This document shows positions 35,317 to 44,283 of a stretch of 64,000 nucleotides of DNA, in pieces. The notes under the pieces are model-generated. The model was not told where the DNA came from and searched no databases. It was given only the letters and a program-made list of their open reading frames with translations. The translations under genes and the position numbers were made by a program. Position 1 is the stretch's first letter. The number at the start of each line of letters is the position of its first letter. The stretch comes from Ruminococcus sp. (GTDB lineage Bacteria; Bacillota; Clostridia; Oscillospirales; Ruminococcaceae): contig NZ_JAFUAG010000041.1 in assembly GCF_017464355.1 (NCBI RefSeq), positions 124,001 to 188,000 on the forward strand, read 5' to 3'.

Positions 35317-36552
35317 ATGAGCGAATATGTTATAGTCGGCAACGGTGTGGCAGCAGCAGGTTGTATCGAGGGCATACGTTCAGCCGATACTGAAAGCAGT
35401 ATCACCGTTATCTCGGGCGAAGATCACCCCGTATATTCCCGCCCCCTGATATCTTATTACCTTGAGGGCAGGACAACTATTGAAAAGATGAACTACCGCC
35501 CCGCAGATTTTTATGAGAAGAACAAAGTAAAAGTTATCTACAGCAGGGCAGAACACATCGACAGCAAAAAGCAGACGATCACCCTCACAGACAAGCAGAA
35601 GCTCAAATATGACAAGCTATGCCTCTGTACAGGCTCTTCCCCTTTTGTTCCGCCATTTGAGGGGCTTGACGCCGTTGAAAAGAAATTCACCTTCATGACC
35701 ATGGACGACAGCCTTGCCCTTGAAAAAGCCCTCAACCCAGAAAGCCGTGTACTTATCGTCGGGGCAGGACTTATCGGTCTTAAATGTGCCGAGGGTATTG
35801 CCGAAAGGGTAGGCACCGTCACCGTCTGCGACCTGGCGGACAGGGTGCTGTCCTCCATTATGGATAACGAGTGCGCTGCGGTCATGCAGGCACATCTTGA
35901 AAAGCACGGTATATCCTTCATGCTGGGTGATACAGCTGTAAGCTTTGATAAGGACAAGGCTCACATGAAAAGCGGTGCCGAGGTAGGCTTTGATATACTG
36001 GTGCTGGCCGTGGGTGTCCGTGCTGAGATATCCCTTGCCAAAGAAGCAGGCTGTGATACCGACAGGGGCATTATCATCGACGAAACAATGCTGACCACCG
36101 TCAGCAATATCTATGCCGCAGGTGACTGCACTCAGGGTCTTGACAGTGCCTCGGGCGAAAAGCGGGTGCTTGCTATCCTGCCCAATGCCTATATGCAGGG
36201 TCACTGCGCAGGTGTAAATATGGCAGGCGGAAAAGAAGCTGTCACCAATGCAGTGCCCATGAATTCCATCGGCTTTTTCGGGCTGCATTCCATAACCGCA
36301 GGCATATACCCCGCTGACAGCGAGATTTATGAAGACCATCCCGCAGGGGGCATCAAGCGCCTTTACATCAAAAACGGCAGACTTGCAGGCTATATCCTAA
36401 TAGGTGAAGTTGACCGTGCAGGCATCTACACTGCCCTTGTCCGTGAGAAAACTCCCCTTGAAGAGGTGGACACAGCAAGGCTCAGGCTGAGCCCCTCGCT
36501 GGCAGTATATAAGGCGGATATCCGCAGGAAAAAACTTGGAGGTGTGGTATAA
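35317..36552 (+). CDS. FAD-dependent pyridine nucleotide-disulfide oxidoreductase family protein
   Basis: 411 residues. FAD-binding fingerprint VIVGNGVAAAGCIEGI at the N-terminus, second dinucleotide site VLIVGAGLIGLKCAEGIAERVG near 145-165 and the FAD motif VSNIYAAGDCTQ near 268. Similar to NAD(P)H-nitrite reductase and rubredoxin reductase flavoproteins; no redox-active CxxxxC pair. In this operon it probably supplies electrons from NAD(P)H to glutamate synthase, taking the role of GltD. GAGGAGAGGTG precedes ATG 35317. Stop and next start overlap (TAATG). Confidence 0.88.
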   Translation: MSEYVIVGNGVAAAGCIEGIRSADTESSITVISGEDHPVYSRPLISYYLEGRTTIEKMNYRPADFYEKNKVKVIYSRAEHIDSKKQTITLTDKQKLKYDKLCLCTGSSPFVPPFEGLDAVEKKFTFMTMDDSLALEKALNPESRVLIVGAGLIGLKCAEGIAERVGTVTVCDLADRVLSSIMDNECAAVMQAHLEKHGISFMLGDTAVSFDKDKAHMKSGAEVGFDILVLAVGVRAEISLAKEAGCDTDRGIIIDETMLTTVSNIYAAGDCTQGLDSASGEKRVLAILPNAYMQGHCAGVNMAGGKEAVTNAVPMNSIGFFGLHSITAGIYPADSEIYEDHPAGGIKRLYIKNGRLAGYILIGEVDRAGIYTALVREKTPLEEVDTARLRLSPSLAVYKADIRRKKLGGVV

Positions 36553-37271
36553 TGACTATAAATGCAACAGACCTTGACTACCGTGAACTCAATGAAACTC
36601 TCAGGAATTCACGGGGCAAGTGCAATATAACCAACTGTCTGGGACAGCGTTTCCTGGCAGCAGGTATATCCGATAAGAACATAACCGTCAGCGGTATCCC
36701 CGGCAATGCCCTTGGTGCTTACCTCAACGGTGCCCGTATCGAAGTAATGGGCAATGCCCAGGACGCAGTAGGCGATACCATGAACGATGGTTCTATCGTC
36801 ATTCACGGCAGTGTTGGTGACGCTGTGGGCTATGCCATGCGCGGCGGCAGGATATACGTTCAGGGCAGCGCAGGCTATCGGGCAGGCATACACATGAAAG
36901 CCTATAAGGAAAAACAGCCCACCCTCATCATCGGCGGTAAGGCAGGCAGCTTTCTGGGTGAGTACCAGGCAGGTGGCATGATAATTGTCTTAGGCCTTGA
37001 AGACAGTGACCGTCCTATTGTGGGCAATTTCCCCAGCACAGGTATGCACGGCGGAAAAATGCTGCTCAGGTCTGACTGCAAGGGCATACATTTCCCTCAT
37101 CAGGTACACGTCCGTCCCGCAGATAAGGAGGATATGAAAGAAGCTTCCCACTATCTCAGACATTACTGTACCTACTTTAACTTTGACCTGCAGGAACTCC
37201 TCGACCACCCATTTACAGTAGTTACTCCCGACAGCAGTAACCCTTACAGACAGATGTATGTAGCAAACTGA
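36552..37271 (+). CDS. Glutamate synthase GXGXG-domain subunit
   Basis: 239 residues of right-handed beta-helix type, matching the C-terminal structural domain of large GltB. The turns repeat as GNALGAYLNGARIEVMGNAQDAVG, NDGSIVIHGSVGDAVGYAMRGG and GGKAGSFLGEYQAGGMIIVLG. It lacks any active site and probably holds the other subunits together. Last gene of the operon; a strong terminator follows. Confidence 0.9.
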   Translation: MTINATDLDYRELNETLRNSRGKCNITNCLGQRFLAAGISDKNITVSGIPGNALGAYLNGARIEVMGNAQDAVGDTMNDGSIVIHGSVGDAVGYAMRGGRIYVQGSAGYRAGIHMKAYKEKQPTLIIGGKAGSFLGEYQAGGMIIVLGLEDSDRPIVGNFPSTGMHGGKMLLRSDCKGIHFPHQVHVRPADKEDMKEASHYLRHYCTYFNFDLQELLDHPFTVVTPDSSNPYRQMYVAN

Positions 37272-37279
37272 ATATCTAA

Positions 37280-37320
37280 ATCAGCAGAACGGAGTTTTTC
37301 CTGTTCTGCTGATTTTTTTT
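37280..37320 (+). terminator. Terminator of the glutamate synthase operon
   Basis: AATCAGCAGAAC with GTTCTGCTGATT around a 12-base loop, followed by eight T. Confidence 0.9.
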
Positions 37321-37349
37321 GCCTTAAGACTTTTGTCATTTGGAAAACA

Positions 37350-37361
37350 TGACTTTAGTCA
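37350..37361. promoter_or_regulatory. Palindrome upstream of the ABC-NarL operon
   Basis: TGACT-TT-AGTCA, about 50 bases before a TATAAT at 37409-37414 for which no good -35 box is seen. A poor -35 with an upstream palindrome suggests activator control, possibly by the NarL-type regulator of this operon. Confidence 0.4.
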
Positions 37362-37457
37362 CATAAAAAATGTTTCCTTTTTCACTACCGAAAAATGCTG
37401 AGATAGGTTATAATGGTCACAGTGAAAGATATAAGACATCATCAAAGGAGGATAAAT

Positions 37458-38216
37458 ATGGAGGACATGATACTTAAGACCACAGGCCTTACAAAAAAAT
37501 ATAACAACAAAGCTGTAGTGGATGACCTGTCGCTGGAGATAAAGCGGGGCGAGGTCTTCGGGCTGCTGGGACCCAACGGTGCAGGCAAAAGCACCACCAT
37601 GAACATGATATGTTCTCTGGTAAGACCTACTGCAGGCGATGTGGAGCTTTTCGGCAAGGAGCTTCGCAGGAACAAGAGAGATATCATACGCAGGATAGGC
37701 TATATCCCCCAGGAACTGGCTATCCACGGAAATCTCAGAGCCTGGGAAAACGCAGAGCTGTTCATCTCCCTCTACGGTATAAAAGGAGATAAGCTGAAGG
37801 CCGCAGTAGATACCTCTCTTGAATATGTAGGCCTTAGCGAACGGCGCACCGAGTTCGCCAGGAATTTTTCAGGGGGCATGAAGCGCAGGCTCAACATCGC
37901 CTGTGCCATAGGTCATGACCCTGAACTTCTCATATTCGATGAGCCTACCGTGGGCATAGACCCCCAATCGAGGAATTTCATTCTGGAGAAGATAAAGGAG
38001 TCCAACAAAAAAGGTGCCACCGTTATTTATACCAGCCATTACATGGAGGAAGTAGAAGCTGTCTGCACAAGGATAGGTATAATGGACAACGGCAAAATGA
38101 TAGCCTGCGGCACAAGCGCAGAGCTAAAGAAAATGGTGGGCGGCAATGAGGATATTACCCTTGAAGAGGTCTTCCTGACCCTTACAGGCAAAAAGCTCAG
38201 AGATATCGGGGATTAA
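37458..38216 (+). CDS. ABC transporter ATP-binding protein (drug/peptide exporter type)
   Basis: 252 residues. Walker A GPNGAGKST, Q-loop YIPQELAIHG, signature FSGGMKRRLN, Walker B LLIFDEPTVGIDP and the switch His in TSHYMEE. It energises the two ABC-2 permeases encoded next. ATG 37458 follows AAAGGAGGATAAAT. The cluster of ATPase, two permeases, sensor kinase and regulator resembles self-regulated antimicrobial-peptide or daunorubicin-type exporters. Confidence 0.93.
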   Translation: MEDMILKTTGLTKKYNNKAVVDDLSLEIKRGEVFGLLGPNGAGKSTTMNMICSLVRPTAGDVELFGKELRRNKRDIIRRIGYIPQELAIHGNLRAWENAELFISLYGIKGDKLKAAVDTSLEYVGLSERRTEFARNFSGGMKRRLNIACAIGHDPELLIFDEPTVGIDPQSRNFILEKIKESNKKGATVIYTSHYMEEVEAVCTRIGIMDNGKMIACGTSAELKKMVGGNEDITLEEVFLTLTGKKLRDIGD

Positions 38217-38225
38217 GGTGATAGC

Positions 38226-39311
38226 ATGATAAAGTATCTTTTAAAGAATAATTTCAAACTCATATTCCGTAACAAGCTGGCCGTAGGGTTGCTGCTCGTA
38301 GGCCCTCTGCTGACCATAATGATGCTTTCCAATGCCTTTGAGGCGATGATGAAGACCTACGAAGCACCTGAAAGCTTCGCTGTAGGCTACAGGTCATACA
38401 GCAATACTATCTCAGATAATATGTCGGATATAAAGTCTGCGGGAAAAGAAGCAGGCATCGAATTTCGTGAATACCCCGAGGGCGAACCCGAGGAGATCAT
38501 AAACAACAACGACCTTTCTGCCTTCGTTGAATTTTCTGAGGATAGCTACACCCTCTATAAAAGCGGCGACCATAAAGCCGAGGGCGCTGTGGCTGAGTAT
38601 TTCTTTGAAAGGGTAATGAAAACAGGTGCTGATGCAGCCCTTGATATCATAGCCCCCGAGGTAAAGCTTACCTCTGCATTGCCGGAAACAGAGATAGAAT
38701 TCATGCCTACAGTAAATTCCACCGATTACTACGGTATCATATATATACTCTATTTCAGCTGCTGCGGAATGATCTGCGCCACAGGTATGCTGGGCAGTGA
38801 GAAAAAGCACGGTATCGAGAAAAAATACAAGGTCTGCTCCCTCTCACCCTTTGCACTGTATATGGCAAGACTTCTCCCCACCGTCGGTGTTGTGGCTGTC
38901 TGCGGTATAATTGAAACAGCCGTAACGGCCGTGCTTTTCGGCATACACTGGGGGGACCCCCTATTGTCGGCTATCATCATACTCATGATGATAACTGCCT
39001 TCACCGCCATGGGTCTGCTGTTTTACAGCATATCGGGAAATCTCGCTGTTACGGTCATTGGTTCATTCGCGGTTATCTGGATACTCGGCTATCTCGGCGG
39101 TTCCTTTGAGACATATATGTACTCATCGACCTCTGAGGCTGTCAAACAGATAACCCCTTTCTATCATGCAAACAGGGCACTGGTGGAGCTTTCATGCATG
39201 GGTCACAGCGACTTCGTTGTTTCATCGCTGTTGTTTTCCGCTGCGCTGATACTCATATGTTCGTTCCTGGCCGTTCTTACTGATACTCTTAAAAGGAGGG
39301 GCAAAGCATGA
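38226..39311 (+). CDS. ABC-2 type permease
   Basis: 361 residues. One N-terminal membrane helix (about 17-35), an extracellular acidic domain to about 165, then five helices (from YGIIYILYFSCCGMICATG onward) as in ABC-2 permeases. The first partner of the exporter. AAGGTGAT precedes ATG; it overlaps the next gene by ATGA. Confidence 0.88.
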   Translation: MIKYLLKNNFKLIFRNKLAVGLLLVGPLLTIMMLSNAFEAMMKTYEAPESFAVGYRSYSNTISDNMSDIKSAGKEAGIEFREYPEGEPEEIINNNDLSAFVEFSEDSYTLYKSGDHKAEGAVAEYFFERVMKTGADAALDIIAPEVKLTSALPETEIEFMPTVNSTDYYGIIYILYFSCCGMICATGMLGSEKKHGIEKKYKVCSLSPFALYMARLLPTVGVVAVCGIIETAVTAVLFGIHWGDPLLSAIIILMMITAFTAMGLLFYSISGNLAVTVIGSFAVIWILGYLGGSFETYMYSSTSEAVKQITPFYHANRALVELSCMGHSDFVVSSLLFSAALILICSFLAVLTDTLKRRGKA

Positions 39312-40561
39312 TATCTCTTGTAAAGACCACCATAAAGCTTATGCTGAGAAATAAAGGCCTGTTGTTTTTCCTGCTGGTGACACCGATCATCTCCACCCTT
39401 ATACTTGCAAATAAAGTCGAATACGAGATCTATAAAAATAAAGAAGAGGGTCATATCACCGAACTTGCAGATACCTCTGAAAAGGCATTTTATAAGGGTG
39501 ATAACACAGCCTTTATAGTCAAGGTCTATGACGGCGCAGGCAGCAGGCTTTCCGAATATGTCCTTGAAATACTGGCTGAGAACGGAATGTTCTCTGTCTG
39601 CCGTGTGGATATGTCGGGCATGGCGTACGATGATATATGTTCTCAGGCAGAAAAGGACGCTTTCAGTGACCGCACAGGTGTCATTCTTTACCTGAATGAT
39701 AATTTCGACAGCGCAGTGTTTAATGATGAGCTTTCAGAAGGCATAGAAATATTCAGGGTATCCGATGACAAGCGCCGTGAGCTTTTTGATACAGAGCTTA
39801 CTGATATACTTTCAAAGGTCTGCCGTGCAGGAAAAGCCTGCGGCGGCGATGCAGAAAAAACTATCGCAGCCCTTGATGAGATATCAGCTCATATCCCCGA
39901 AAAGCAGGTCGTTGACCTGGCAGGCAGGGACGAAGTCGTCCTCACCGATATCCAGACTAACAGCAAGGTGCAGATAGGCTATGCCTTCGCCATAATGACC
40001 CTGGGCTTCGTCTTCTGCGGTACTTTTGCGGCCCATACAGTCATCACCGAGGATAACAACAAGGTCTACACAAGGATAATGATGACAGGCACAGGTACAC
40101 TGAAATACTTCCTTTCAAAGTTCATCGTGGTCTTCCTCATGTGCCTGCTGCAGACAGGGGTGCTGGCTGTATGCCTTAAGTTTGTAAAAGGACTTGATGT
40201 AGGTATCTCCATGCCCGTATTCCTGCTGCTGGTCTTCCTGCTGGGGCTTATCTTTGCTACGATAAGTATGTTGACAGGAGTTCTTTTTGGTGATATAATG
40301 AGTTCAAACTACGCTGCTTTCACTATATGGACTATCTCCTCCATGCTGGCAGGACTTCTTTTCCCCATCGGCGATTCGTCCTCAGCATTGAAGACCTTGT
40401 CCTATCTCATGCCTCAGCGCTGGTTCTTTGAAGCCGCTGAAAGGCTCATTGCAGGAACATCGGGGGCATATCCCATGATAGCCTGCGTTACCGCCGCTTA
40501 TCTCATAGTTATCATAAGTCTTGGCAGCGTAGGACTTAAGATAAGCAAACAGGGAAGCTGA
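39308..40561 (+). CDS. ABC-2 type permease, second subunit
   Basis: 417 residues. Same plan as the preceding protein: N-terminal helix (LLFFLLVTPIISTLILA), an extracellular domain of about 200 residues and six helices from about 220, including AIMTLGFVFCGTFAAHTVI and the C-terminal MLAGLLFPIGDSS turn. Probably forms a heterodimer with the protein before it. Confidence 0.87.
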   Translation: MISLVKTTIKLMLRNKGLLFFLLVTPIISTLILANKVEYEIYKNKEEGHITELADTSEKAFYKGDNTAFIVKVYDGAGSRLSEYVLEILAENGMFSVCRVDMSGMAYDDICSQAEKDAFSDRTGVILYLNDNFDSAVFNDELSEGIEIFRVSDDKRRELFDTELTDILSKVCRAGKACGGDAEKTIAALDEISAHIPEKQVVDLAGRDEVVLTDIQTNSKVQIGYAFAIMTLGFVFCGTFAAHTVITEDNNKVYTRIMMTGTGTLKYFLSKFIVVFLMCLLQTGVLAVCLKFVKGLDVGISMPVFLLLVFLLGLIFATISMLTGVLFGDIMSSNYAAFTIWTISSMLAGLLFPIGDSSSALKTLSYLMPQRWFFEAAERLIAGTSGAYPMIACVTAAYLIVIISLGSVGLKISKQGS

Positions 40562-40582
40562 CATTCCCCGAAGGATACTCAC

Positions 40583-41710
40583 ATGAACGAAAAGACCAGA
40601 GATAATTATTTCACAGCAGCGCGGACTATCCTGCTGCTGATGACAGTTGTATATACAGTTATATCAGGTTCAATGCTGACAGCAGCGTCCTCAGGGGTGC
40701 TGCTGCTGTTGGCGTTGTTCACGGCAGCACTTTCTTTAAAGGAGATATTTCCCGAAAAACAAAGGCTCTGGTTCATCGGGACAGCTGCTTTGCTGTGCGG
40801 CGTCCTGTTTTGGGTCTGCGGAAGAGGTATGTTCCTCCTCGGTGTAATAACAGGCTGCGAGATACTTGCATACCTGCGTCCGCCGCTGCCCTGGTATTTT
40901 CTTCCCCCCATGCTTGCTTTCCTTGAAAAGGAAGAAAACATATTCAGCGGTGTGATGATATCTCTGCTGTTGTGCATCATCTATTCCCAGCACGACCATG
41001 TGGTCAGGTACTACCGAGACAGGACAAGGGAAGACGACCTCAACGAGCAGCAGCTCAAACACGATATGGGCAGGAAGGAGCATGAGCTTCGGGCTGAACT
41101 GCAAAGAAGCCTTCTCTCTGCCGAAAACCAGGTAATGGAAGAAAGGGCGCAGCTTTCCCAGACTTTGCATGACAAGCTGGGGCATAATATAAACGGCTCT
41201 GTATATCAGCTTGAAGCCGTGAAGCTACTTATGGAAAAAGACCCCGAACGCTCACGGACAATGGTGCAGGCAGTCATCGACCAGCTGAGGACAGGCATGG
41301 ACGAGATAAGGGCTATCCTGCGTAAAAAACGCCCCGAGAAACATCTGCTGGCCGCAGCACAGCTGGAAAAACTCTGCGAGGACTGCCGTGCCAAGGGCAT
41401 AACCGCAAGCCTTGTAACCGAGGGTGAACTTTCCTCCGTGCCCGAAAATTATCTGGAGATAATACTTGACAACAGCTTTGAGGCGGTGTCAAATTCCCTG
41501 AAATATTCGGGCTGCAGCGAGATAAAGATAAACATCTGTGTCATGAATAAATTTGTCAGGTGCAGCATAGCAGATAACGGCAGGGGCTGCGCTGAGGTAG
41601 CTGACGGCATGGGTATCTCGGGTATGCGCCGCAGAGTAAGACAGGTAAACGGCATACTTGAGATAGAGCCTGATATGGGCTTCAAGGTGAATATGCTGCT
41701 GCCCCTCTGA
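40583..41710 (+). CDS. Sensor histidine kinase of the NarX/DesK (HisKA_3) type
   Basis: 375 residues. Five or six N-terminal membrane helices with little outside, then a coiled coil (about 145-185), the phosphoacceptor His in SQTLHDKLGHNINGS and the ATP-binding domain with DNSFEAVSNSLKYSG, IADNGRGC and GMGISGMRRRV. Intramembrane sensing like DesK and bacitracin-type sensors is likely. Cognate regulator encoded next. AAGGATAC precedes ATG. Confidence 0.9.
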   Translation: MNEKTRDNYFTAARTILLLMTVVYTVISGSMLTAASSGVLLLLALFTAALSLKEIFPEKQRLWFIGTAALLCGVLFWVCGRGMFLLGVITGCEILAYLRPPLPWYFLPPMLAFLEKEENIFSGVMISLLLCIIYSQHDHVVRYYRDRTREDDLNEQQLKHDMGRKEHELRAELQRSLLSAENQVMEERAQLSQTLHDKLGHNINGSVYQLEAVKLLMEKDPERSRTMVQAVIDQLRTGMDEIRAILRKKRPEKHLLAAAQLEKLCEDCRAKGITASLVTEGELSSVPENYLEIILDNSFEAVSNSLKYSGCSEIKINICVMNKFVRCSIADNGRGCAEVADGMGISGMRRRVRQVNGILEIEPDMGFKVNMLLPL

Positions 41711-41725
41711 TGAAAGGTGAGAACT

Positions 41726-42361
41726 ATGGAAAAGATAAGAGTAATAATTGCCGATGACAGCAACTTTGTCCGTGACGGCATGAAGATAATACTTGATGTG
41801 GACGACGATTTCGAGGTCATAGGCTGTGCCGCCAACGGCAGGGAAGCCTGCGAAATTGCAGAAAAAGACCCTCCCGATATTTTTCTTATGGATATACAGA
41901 TGCCCGTCATGGACGGTATCGAGGCCACAAAATATATCACCGACCATGGTCTTGGCAAGGTGCTTATACTGACGACCTTCGATGAGGACGAGCTGGTGCA
42001 GGCCGCCCTTAAAAACGGTGCCAAGGGCTACCTCATAAAGAACCATACTCCCGAACACCTCAAACAGATGATACGTTCGGTGTACTTCGGCACAGGTGTC
42101 ATGGAGGAAAGCATTCTTGAAAACCTGACGAAGAACAATACCTCAGTCCCCGCAGGCTTTGCCGCAGAAGATTTCACCTCCCGCGAGCTGGAGATCATTA
42201 AAGCCGTGGCCGTTGGCCTTTCCAATGAGGAGATAGCCGAGCGCTTTTTTATCTCAAAAGGCACTGTAAAAAATTACATCACCTCTATCCTGTCAAAGGC
42301 AGGGCTCTCCCACAGGACAGCTTTGGCTGTCTACTACCTGACAGGCAAAAAGCCCGAATAG
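41726..42361 (+). CDS. NarL/FixJ-type response regulator
   Basis: 211 residues. Receiver domain with VIIADDSNFVRDGM (acidic pair), phosphoacceptor Asp in IFLMDIQMPVMDG and the Lys in KGYLIKNH; then a LuxR helix-turn-helix, FTSRELEIIKAVAVGLSNEEIAERFFISKGTVKNYITSILSK. It likely controls the exporter operon it belongs to. ATG 41726 follows AAAGGTGAG. Confidence 0.93.
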   Translation: MEKIRVIIADDSNFVRDGMKIILDVDDDFEVIGCAANGREACEIAEKDPPDIFLMDIQMPVMDGIEATKYITDHGLGKVLILTTFDEDELVQAALKNGAKGYLIKNHTPEHLKQMIRSVYFGTGVMEESILENLTKNNTSVPAGFAAEDFTSRELEIIKAVAVGLSNEEIAERFFISKGTVKNYITSILSKAGLSHRTALAVYYLTGKKPE

Positions 42362-42373
42362 CTTATTTGTAAA

Positions 42374-42419
42374 TCCCAATTTGGTTGTGTATCATCAGTA
42401 ATATATATCAAAATCGAGA
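42374..42419 (+). repeat. Short-form dispersed palindromic element, copy S2
   Basis: TCCCAATTTGGTTGTGTAT with ATATATCAAAATCGAGA around CATCAGTA. The outer arms and the ATCAGNAA core match the long copies exactly, but the inner hairpin of about 52 bases is absent. Confidence 0.75.
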
Positions 42420-42445
42420 GATTTGTAAACATTTTCAGCAAGATG

Positions 42446-42474
42446 TTGACTTTTGGTCAGCGATGTGATATAAT
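42446..42474 (+). promoter_or_regulatory. Promoter of the queuosine operon
   Basis: TTGACT (42446-42451) and TATAAT (42469-42474), spacer 17. Confidence 0.75.
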
Positions 42475-42480
42475 TTTAAA

Positions 42481-42603
42481 CTGACAGTTCGTTTGCGCCA
42501 TCCTGTCGTTAAACAAAACCAGGGCATTCATTGAATATCACAGCATAGCTGCGGCTCGTGCTGTTTTCTTGATGCGCCTGTTTTATACAGACGCATTTTT
42601 TAT
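42481..42603 (+). promoter_or_regulatory. Structured leader of the que operon, candidate preQ1 riboswitch
   Basis: The 120-base leader has GACAG...CTGTC (from 42482), a stem ACAGCA...TGCTGT (about 42540-42564) with inner AGC-TGCG-GCT, and a terminator ATGCGCCTGT/ACAGACGCAT followed by TTTTTTATTTT (about 42573-42606). The genes controlled make preQ1 precursors, so a preQ1 sensor is expected. I could not match it with certainty to preQ1 class I, II or III. Confidence 0.45.
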
Positions 42604-42617
42604 TTTGGAGGATAGAA

Positions 42618-43043
42618 ATGTACAGATTAAAGACTTCTGCTGCCTTTGACAGCGCACATTTTCTTGCGGGATATGAGGGCAAGTGCGCCAACATTCACGG
42701 CCACTGCTGGAAGATAGAGGCGGAATTCTCAGGTGCTGAGCTGCAAAGTGAGGGTCAGGAAAGAGGTATGCTCACGGATTTTTCCGTTATAAAAAAAGCA
42801 GTGCGCTCCCTTGCTGACAGCCTTGACCACACCCTTATCTACGAGGAGGGCACCCTGAAAGATAAGACCGTTCAGGCTCTCAACGAGGAAAATTTCAGGC
42901 TCACACCCGTGCCATTCCGTCCTACGGCAGAAAACTTTGCAAGATACTTTTTTGACAAGCTGGCAGAAAAGAAACTTCCCGTCACACTGGTAAGGGTCTA
43001 CGAAACGCAGGATAACTGCGCAGAATATGAGGCGGACAGATGA
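42618..43043 (+). CDS. queD: 6-carboxy-5,6,7,8-tetrahydropterin synthase
   Basis: 141 residues. Second step of queuosine precursor synthesis, acting on dihydroneopterin triphosphate. Zinc ligands: His in DSAHFL and the pair in NIHGHCW; catalytic Cys in GKCANIHGHC; DHTLIYEE and the C-terminal Glu in VRVYETQDNCAEYE complete the site. GGAGGATAGAA precedes ATG; overlaps queE by ATGA. Confidence 0.93.
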   Translation: MYRLKTSAAFDSAHFLAGYEGKCANIHGHCWKIEAEFSGAELQSEGQERGMLTDFSVIKKAVRSLADSLDHTLIYEEGTLKDKTVQALNEENFRLTPVPFRPTAENFARYFFDKLAEKKLPVTLVRVYETQDNCAEYEADR

Positions 43044-43708
43044 AACAGATATTCAGGCTGGCAGAAAACTTTGTCAGCATAAACGGCGAGGGGCAGCACG
43101 CAGGTGAACTTGCCCTGTTCCTGCGCTTCACAGGCTGTAACTTAAGGTGCAGCTGGTGCGATACCATGTGGGCCAACACCAAGGGCGCTCCCCACAGGGA
43201 TACCTCCCTTGAAGAACTGGTGGGTATAGTAAAAACTGCCATGTCCCGGGGGGTCAACAATGTGACCCTGACAGGGGGCGAACCTCTTCTGCATGAGGGC
43301 ATGGGCAGCCTGATCGAAGCCCTCGTGCCCCTGGGGATAAGGGTCGAGATAGAAACTAACGGTTCTGTGGATATCAGCCCTTTTATAGTCGGGAACAGGC
43401 CTGTTTTCACGGTGGACTATAAACTGCCCTCCAGCGGAATGGAGGCGCATATGAGAAAAGAGAATATACCTCTGCTGAACGAAGCTGACACCATGAAAAT
43501 GGTCTGCGGCAGCACAGAAGACCTACAGCGCGCCTACGAAGTCATCAATGAAACAAAGCCTCGCTGCAAGGTGTACCTCAGCCCTGTCTTCGGGGATATC
43601 GAGCCTGCGGAGATAGTTGATTTCATGAAAGGAAAAGGCCTTGGCAATGTTAGACTGCAGCTGCAGCTGCACAAGTTTATCTGGGATCCCCACAAGAGAG
43701 GAGTCTGA
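43040..43708 (+). CDS. queE: 7-carboxy-7-deazaguanine synthase, radical SAM
   Basis: 222 residues. Radical SAM ring contraction making 7-carboxy-7-deazaguanine. Cluster cysteines Cys33, Cys37 and Cys40 in CNLRCSWC; the N-terminal SINGEGQHAGELALFLRF and TLTGGEPLL are typical of QueE. Three bases after its stop folE begins. Confidence 0.93.
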   Translation: MKQIFRLAENFVSINGEGQHAGELALFLRFTGCNLRCSWCDTMWANTKGAPHRDTSLEELVGIVKTAMSRGVNNVTLTGGEPLLHEGMGSLIEALVPLGIRVEIETNGSVDISPFIVGNRPVFTVDYKLPSSGMEAHMRKENIPLLNEADTMKMVCGSTEDLQRAYEVINETKPRCKVYLSPVFGDIEPAEIVDFMKGKGLGNVRLQLQLHKFIWDPHKRGV

Positions 43709-43711
43709 ATA

Positions 43712-44272
43712 ATGGACAGAGAAAAGATCGAATTTCATATAAGAGGTCTGCTGGAAGCCATAGGCGAAGACCCTGAAAGGGAAGGCCTGAAAGAGACCCC
43801 CGCCAGAGTTGCGGGTATGCTGGAGGAAGTCCTGGAGGGTACAAAGTATACTAACCATGAGATAGCCGAGATGTTCTCAAAAACCTTTACCGCAGAAGAC
43901 CATGGTGCGCAGGAAGCTGTTGTCATGAAGGATATAACAGTGTTCAGCTACTGCGAGCATCACATGGCGCTCATGTATGATATGACCGTGAATGTGGCTT
44001 ATATCCCCCACGGAAAAGTCCTGGGGCTCAGCAAGATAGCAAGGATATGTGATATGGCAGCCAAGCGCCTTCAATTGCAGGAAAGACTTGGCAGAGATAT
44101 CGCTGAGATAATCGCTGAAGCCGCAGGCACCACTGATGTGGGCGTTAAGATAGTCGGTTCACACAGCTGCATGACAGCCAGAGGCATACACAATACCTCT
44201 GCGAGAACCGAAACAAGAACATATATAGGCAAGTTCAAAGAGAGCCGCGAGCTCAAAGATCTGCTGGACTGA
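43712..44272 (+). CDS. folE: GTP cyclohydrolase I
   Basis: 186 residues. Opens GTP to dihydroneopterin triphosphate, the first step for both folate and queuosine. Zinc site: CEHHMALM and GSHSCMTARG; RVAGMLEEVLEG and LGLSKIARICDMAAKRLQLQERL follow the family. Its place inside the que operon assigns it mainly to queuosine supply. Confidence 0.95.
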   Translation: MDREKIEFHIRGLLEAIGEDPEREGLKETPARVAGMLEEVLEGTKYTNHEIAEMFSKTFTAEDHGAQEAVVMKDITVFSYCEHHMALMYDMTVNVAYIPHGKVLGLSKIARICDMAAKRLQLQERLGRDIAEIIAEAAGTTDVGVKIVGSHSCMTARGIHNTSARTETRTYIGKFKESRELKDLLD

Positions 44273-44283
44273 GGGGGATAAAT

